Source of the DNA: Dryas octopetala | Taxonomy: Eukaryota > Streptophyta > Magnoliopsida > Rosales > Rosaceae | NCBI GenBank assembly: GCA_963921425.1 | Contig: OY992832.1 | Location: forward strand, 7,564,001 to 7,628,000 | Length of the DNA stretch: 64,000 nt | Direction: 5' to 3' | Shown here: positions 61,261 to 64,000 of the stretch, one piece after another | Layout: the number at the start of each line of letters is the position of its first letter | Position numbering within the stretch: position 1 is the stretch's first letter | Position numbers and translations under genes: made by a program | Notes under the pieces: generated by a model | Databases searched by the model: none | What the model was told of the DNA's origin: nothing | What the model saw: only the letters and a program-made list of their open reading frames with translations

Positions 61261-61662
61261 TCATGATGATGATAAAGATTTATGCTTTCGGTACTTAATG
61301 AGATAAACAAAAGCAGAAGCCACAAAAAGAGCGACACCTGTAATCCCACAAAGCAAGCTCGCCACCAGCAACACGTCCCTCACGTGATCTCTACCACCAC
61401 CGGCGACGCCACCGTGCCACCACGACGGATCGGAATCGCTCGAGTTCATCGCCTTCGGCAATGCCACGTCGGACGCCGGCGGCGAATTTCCTCCTCCTCC
61501 GAAGAACGACTTCACATCCGACGGCGACTTCTCCCCCGCCGGCGGCGGGGCCTGGTACTCCAGCCCGTGATCCGACGGTCGCAGCTCTCGACCGTCCGAT
61601 TCCATCGTCGCCGAAATCAGAATCACGGCGATCGCAACGCCAATTTCTATTGGATACGCCAT
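61261..61662 (-). CDS. Small secreted or type I-like membrane protein of unknown function, 133 aa
   Basis: A single-exon ORF with MAYPIEIGVAIAVILISATM at the start, which reads as a signal peptide, then a hydrophilic Pro/Gly/Ser-rich middle (about 25-95, including SFFGGGGNSPPASD and PSWWHGG), then a strong membrane span (about 97-122, LLVASLLCGITGVALFVASA) and a short basic tail (KYRKHKSLSSS). This predicts a small cell-surface or endomembrane protein with its middle part outside and its tail in the cytosol. The high GC content of the coding part compared with its surroundings and the CT-rich leader just upstream (61665-61695) support a real gene. I do not recognise a named family, and no function can be given. 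Confidence 0.75.
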   Translation of the reverse strand: MAYPIEIGVAIAVILISATMESDGRELRPSDHGLEYQAPPPAGEKSPSDVKSFFGGGGNSPPASDVALPKAMNSSDSDPSWWHGGVAGGGRDHVRDVLLVASLLCGITGVALFVASAFVYLIKYRKHKSLSSS

Positions 61663-63284
61663 CTCTCTCTCTTTCTCTTTCTCTTTCTCTCTGAATGTTG
61701 TGGTTTACTGGTTTAGCGAGAGAGAGAGAGGTCTGAAGAAACGGCGTCGTCTTATAGATCGAGTAACTACTCTGACACTGTTGACGTGAATGTATCTGTT
61801 TTTGTCCGAAAACCGAAAACTGTGCGCTCGTTGTCGCCTGTCGGAGACCAATGAGAGTATTAGAGTAAGCAGTGGCTCTCTATTACAATTCACGGAAATC
61901 TATATGGCTCTATTCTTCTGATCATCGCCGCTTGCTCTTTTGTCCTCTCCCCACCACTAGTAACAATTATTGTTTTTTTTTGTTTGTTTTATAGATGGAC
62001 TTTATTTACCACTAGTAACCATTAATAGACTTACACCAAGTCACCAACCCAAATTAAAAACACATAAAAAATTATTGTGTGATGATAATAGGTGTTATAA
62101 ATTTATATTAAATTAAAACGCGTACGAGTTTAGGAAATATTAATAATTATATATGTCCAGTAACTTTCATCTAATGTGAGAAAAATATATATAAGTGGTG
62201 TATACACTTAAGGTAAATTTGTTTTGTACACATATTATAATTTAGTTTATTTATAACTCTATTAGTGGTGTAACATTAACGGAAAGTGTAAGCTTTTGTT
62301 TGTATATCTAATTAGTGGACTTAATTTGTGAAGTATTTAATATGTATAACAGAAAGGTGGGTGCCAATTAGATTTGTTCTAACTTTTCTCTTGTGTGATG
62401 GTGAAGCTTTTGCTTTGTATTTGGTAAAGTTGGGGTTTAGATTCAAAGAATAGTCTTCTATCTTAGTCCCGGAGCTGATAAGAATAGTATTATTTCTTTC
62501 TGTGTTGCCAAAAGTAGCTTGTCATGGCTTTATCAATTCTGTAAATTACTAAAGTGTGAGCCTTATCATCTCATCTCATCGTGGAAGGCCTCATCTCACA
62601 TTTATTGGGGCTTAACTTTGATGTTAAGTTCTGCCTCATCTCATTGTTGGTGTTTCTTTCTTCTCTTTTCTTTTTTTCCTTTTTTTTTTTTTTTGAAACA
62701 AGATAATTTCTGATTATAATGTATATCGATTATACTCAATAATTTTTCATGATCATATTCTTCGTATACCTACATGTTAAGTACTCTATATGTGTGTGTG
62801 TGAATGTAACAAGAGATGACAATATACCACCCATGATTGATTGATTGTATGGATGGTATAGAAGGGGCTGTGGTTGCTGCATGTACGATTCAACAGTAGA
62901 TTTGGATTCCGTTCAAGACAGGGAATAGAAATACCACCCGATATATGATTCGGTATTTCAATTCTGGAAGGAATTAATTCCGGTCAATTTTGGTCATGTG
63001 AAGTTGTTAACCAAACACAACACTACGTACATATCCTTGAGTCGGTTTAAAATGCTTTCCTAGTTTTTGGTGAAAAGAATGGTTTCCTAGTTGGAAGAGG
63101 AAATTAATATTGTTTATTGTATGTGCCAATAGGGTTGAATATAATGCTATAAAAGCATAAGCAAGCAACGTGAGGATGGTTGTGCCGCACCAATCTCCAG
63201 ACTCCTCCAGCCGCTCAGCCACCGCTTGCCTCCACTTGCCTCCGGTCCATTGCACACGTCCCAGTTAGATACGTACAGTATACA
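61663..63284. other. Divergent intergenic region before the F-box gene
   Basis: The left end is the leader and promoter of the small membrane protein, with CTTT-type repeats. The rest is AT-rich with a long T run near 62672-62694. The minus-strand ORF at 63007-63255 is short, lies just upstream of the F-box gene and resembles nothing known. Confidence 0.5.
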
Positions 63285-64000
63285 ATGGTGGCAAAATACT
63301 TGCCCTTGAATGTGCTGCTGGATATTCTTTGCAGACTCCCTGTGAAATCTTTAAAGCGGTTCCAATGTATTTGCAAATCTTGGAATCAAAACTTGAGAAC
63401 CCCATATTTTGTCACCCAACACCTCCACTTCCAACGCAAAAACAACAACAATAATTGCATTCTTGTTTCCTATCATAATGGTGATAAGTATGACTCTCCA
63501 AAACCCAGGTCCTATTTCACCTTACTTCATTTAAACGAAACCACCGATGGTATTATTTCTTTTCAATGGCTAAATCTTTCAACTTGTTTTAAGGTAGGGA
63601 ATTTTCTTAGAGGTCCATTTAATGGCATATATTGCCTTAGTAATGGAAATCTCTTTGCATTGGTGAATGTTGCATCAAGAGAATTCAAGCTTCTTCCAGA
63701 TCATCCAACTATCTCGCCTCGTCCTGGTTATGACTCAATACTAGTAATTGAATTTGGTTTTGATCCTAAAACCAACGATTATAAGGTGGTTTTCTTTACA
63801 ACTCTCGTTCATATGAACAGGAAAAGAAAAGAGATCTCCCAGCTGGCTCTAGTGTATAGCTTAAGTTCTAATTCGTGGAGAAAGCTAAATGATACTTTGC
63901 TGGATCATACCCATGTTATTGTTCCATGTGCATCTTGGAGTGACACCTATGTTGATGGAAATGTTCACTTGCAGGCTCATGACGATGGTGTTGATAAGTC
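63285..64000 (+). CDS. F-box protein with F-box-associated (FBA) domain, 5' part only
   Basis: An ORF opens at ATG 63285 and stays open to the window end: 238 complete codons, with the 3' end missing. The N-terminus LPLNVLLDILCRLPVKSLKR, then FQCICKSWN, is a clear F-box, which binds Skp1/ASK in SCF ubiquitin ligases. After it come typical FBA type 1 features: GIYCLSNGNLFALVNVASRE with FKLLPDHP, then FGFDPKTNDYKVVFF and VYSLSSNSWRKL. These form the substrate-binding part. Family size is usually 350-420 residues, so about 110-180 residues lie beyond the window. Many such genes occur in clusters, including pollen S-locus genes of Rosaceae, but nothing here assigns this one to an S-locus. No intron is seen so far. 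Confidence 0.92.
   Translation, partial: MVAKYLPLNVLLDILCRLPVKSLKRFQCICKSWNQNLRTPYFVTQHLHFQRKNNNNNCILVSYHNGDKYDSPKPRSYFTLLHLNETTDGIISFQWLNLSTCFKVGNFLRGPFNGIYCLSNGNLFALVNVASREFKLLPDHPTISPRPGYDSILVIEFGFDPKTNDYKVVFFTTLVHMNRKRKEISQLALVYSLSSNSWRKLNDTLLDHTHVIVPCASWSDTYVDGNVHLQAHDDGVDK

Overview
The window is nuclear DNA of a flowering plant. Genes are split by many short GT-AG introns, gene spacing is kilobases, intergenic DNA is AT-rich, and microsatellites and non-autonomous transposons are common. Protein similarity recalled from memory suggests a eudicot, perhaps Rosaceae (Prunus-like), but the sequence alone does not prove the family.

Layout from left to right: a Copia-type gag-like ORF (minus, 617-1378); a 19-exon SAPS-domain PP6 regulatory subunit gene (minus, 3238-11391); the SPF45/DRT111 splicing factor (plus, 13948-16978); a short BZR1/BES1-domain gene (minus, 17575-18131); a KxDL/KXD1-like gene (minus, 19102-21148); a 1.86-kb Mutator-like element (24392-26246); an 18-exon class III HD-ZIP gene of the PHABULOSA/PHAVOLUTA type (minus, 28058-34493) with a miR165/166 site split by an intron; an NF-YA gene (minus, 41201-43746); a second Mutator-like element (48052-49249); a root-type ferredoxin-NADP reductase (plus, 49507-52407); an ArfGAP-C2 protein of the AGD12/13 type (plus, 56016-59576); a small membrane protein (minus, 61261-61662); and the 5' part of an F-box gene (plus, 63285 to the window end). 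Coding spans were rebuilt by joining exons at GT-AG sites. In every multi-exon gene the summed exon lengths keep the reading frame to the stop codon.

These genes do not form an operon or pathway. What links them is shared ancestry. From memory, SAPS, DRT111, PHV, NF-YA7 and root FNR are consecutive loci in Arabidopsis (At1g30470 to At1g30510), and root FNR lies near AGD13 on Arabidopsis chromosome 4. The window therefore looks like a conserved ancestral block, with the BZR1-like gene, the KXD1 gene and transposons lying inside it.

The clearest non-genic structures are two Mutator-like elements with 9-bp target duplications, a dispersed repeat in two copies 44 kb apart that carries a cluster of TGTGACTG/CAGTCACA hairpins, and several minisatellites. 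I found no CRISPR array, rRNA or tRNA, and no clearly novel multi-gene system.
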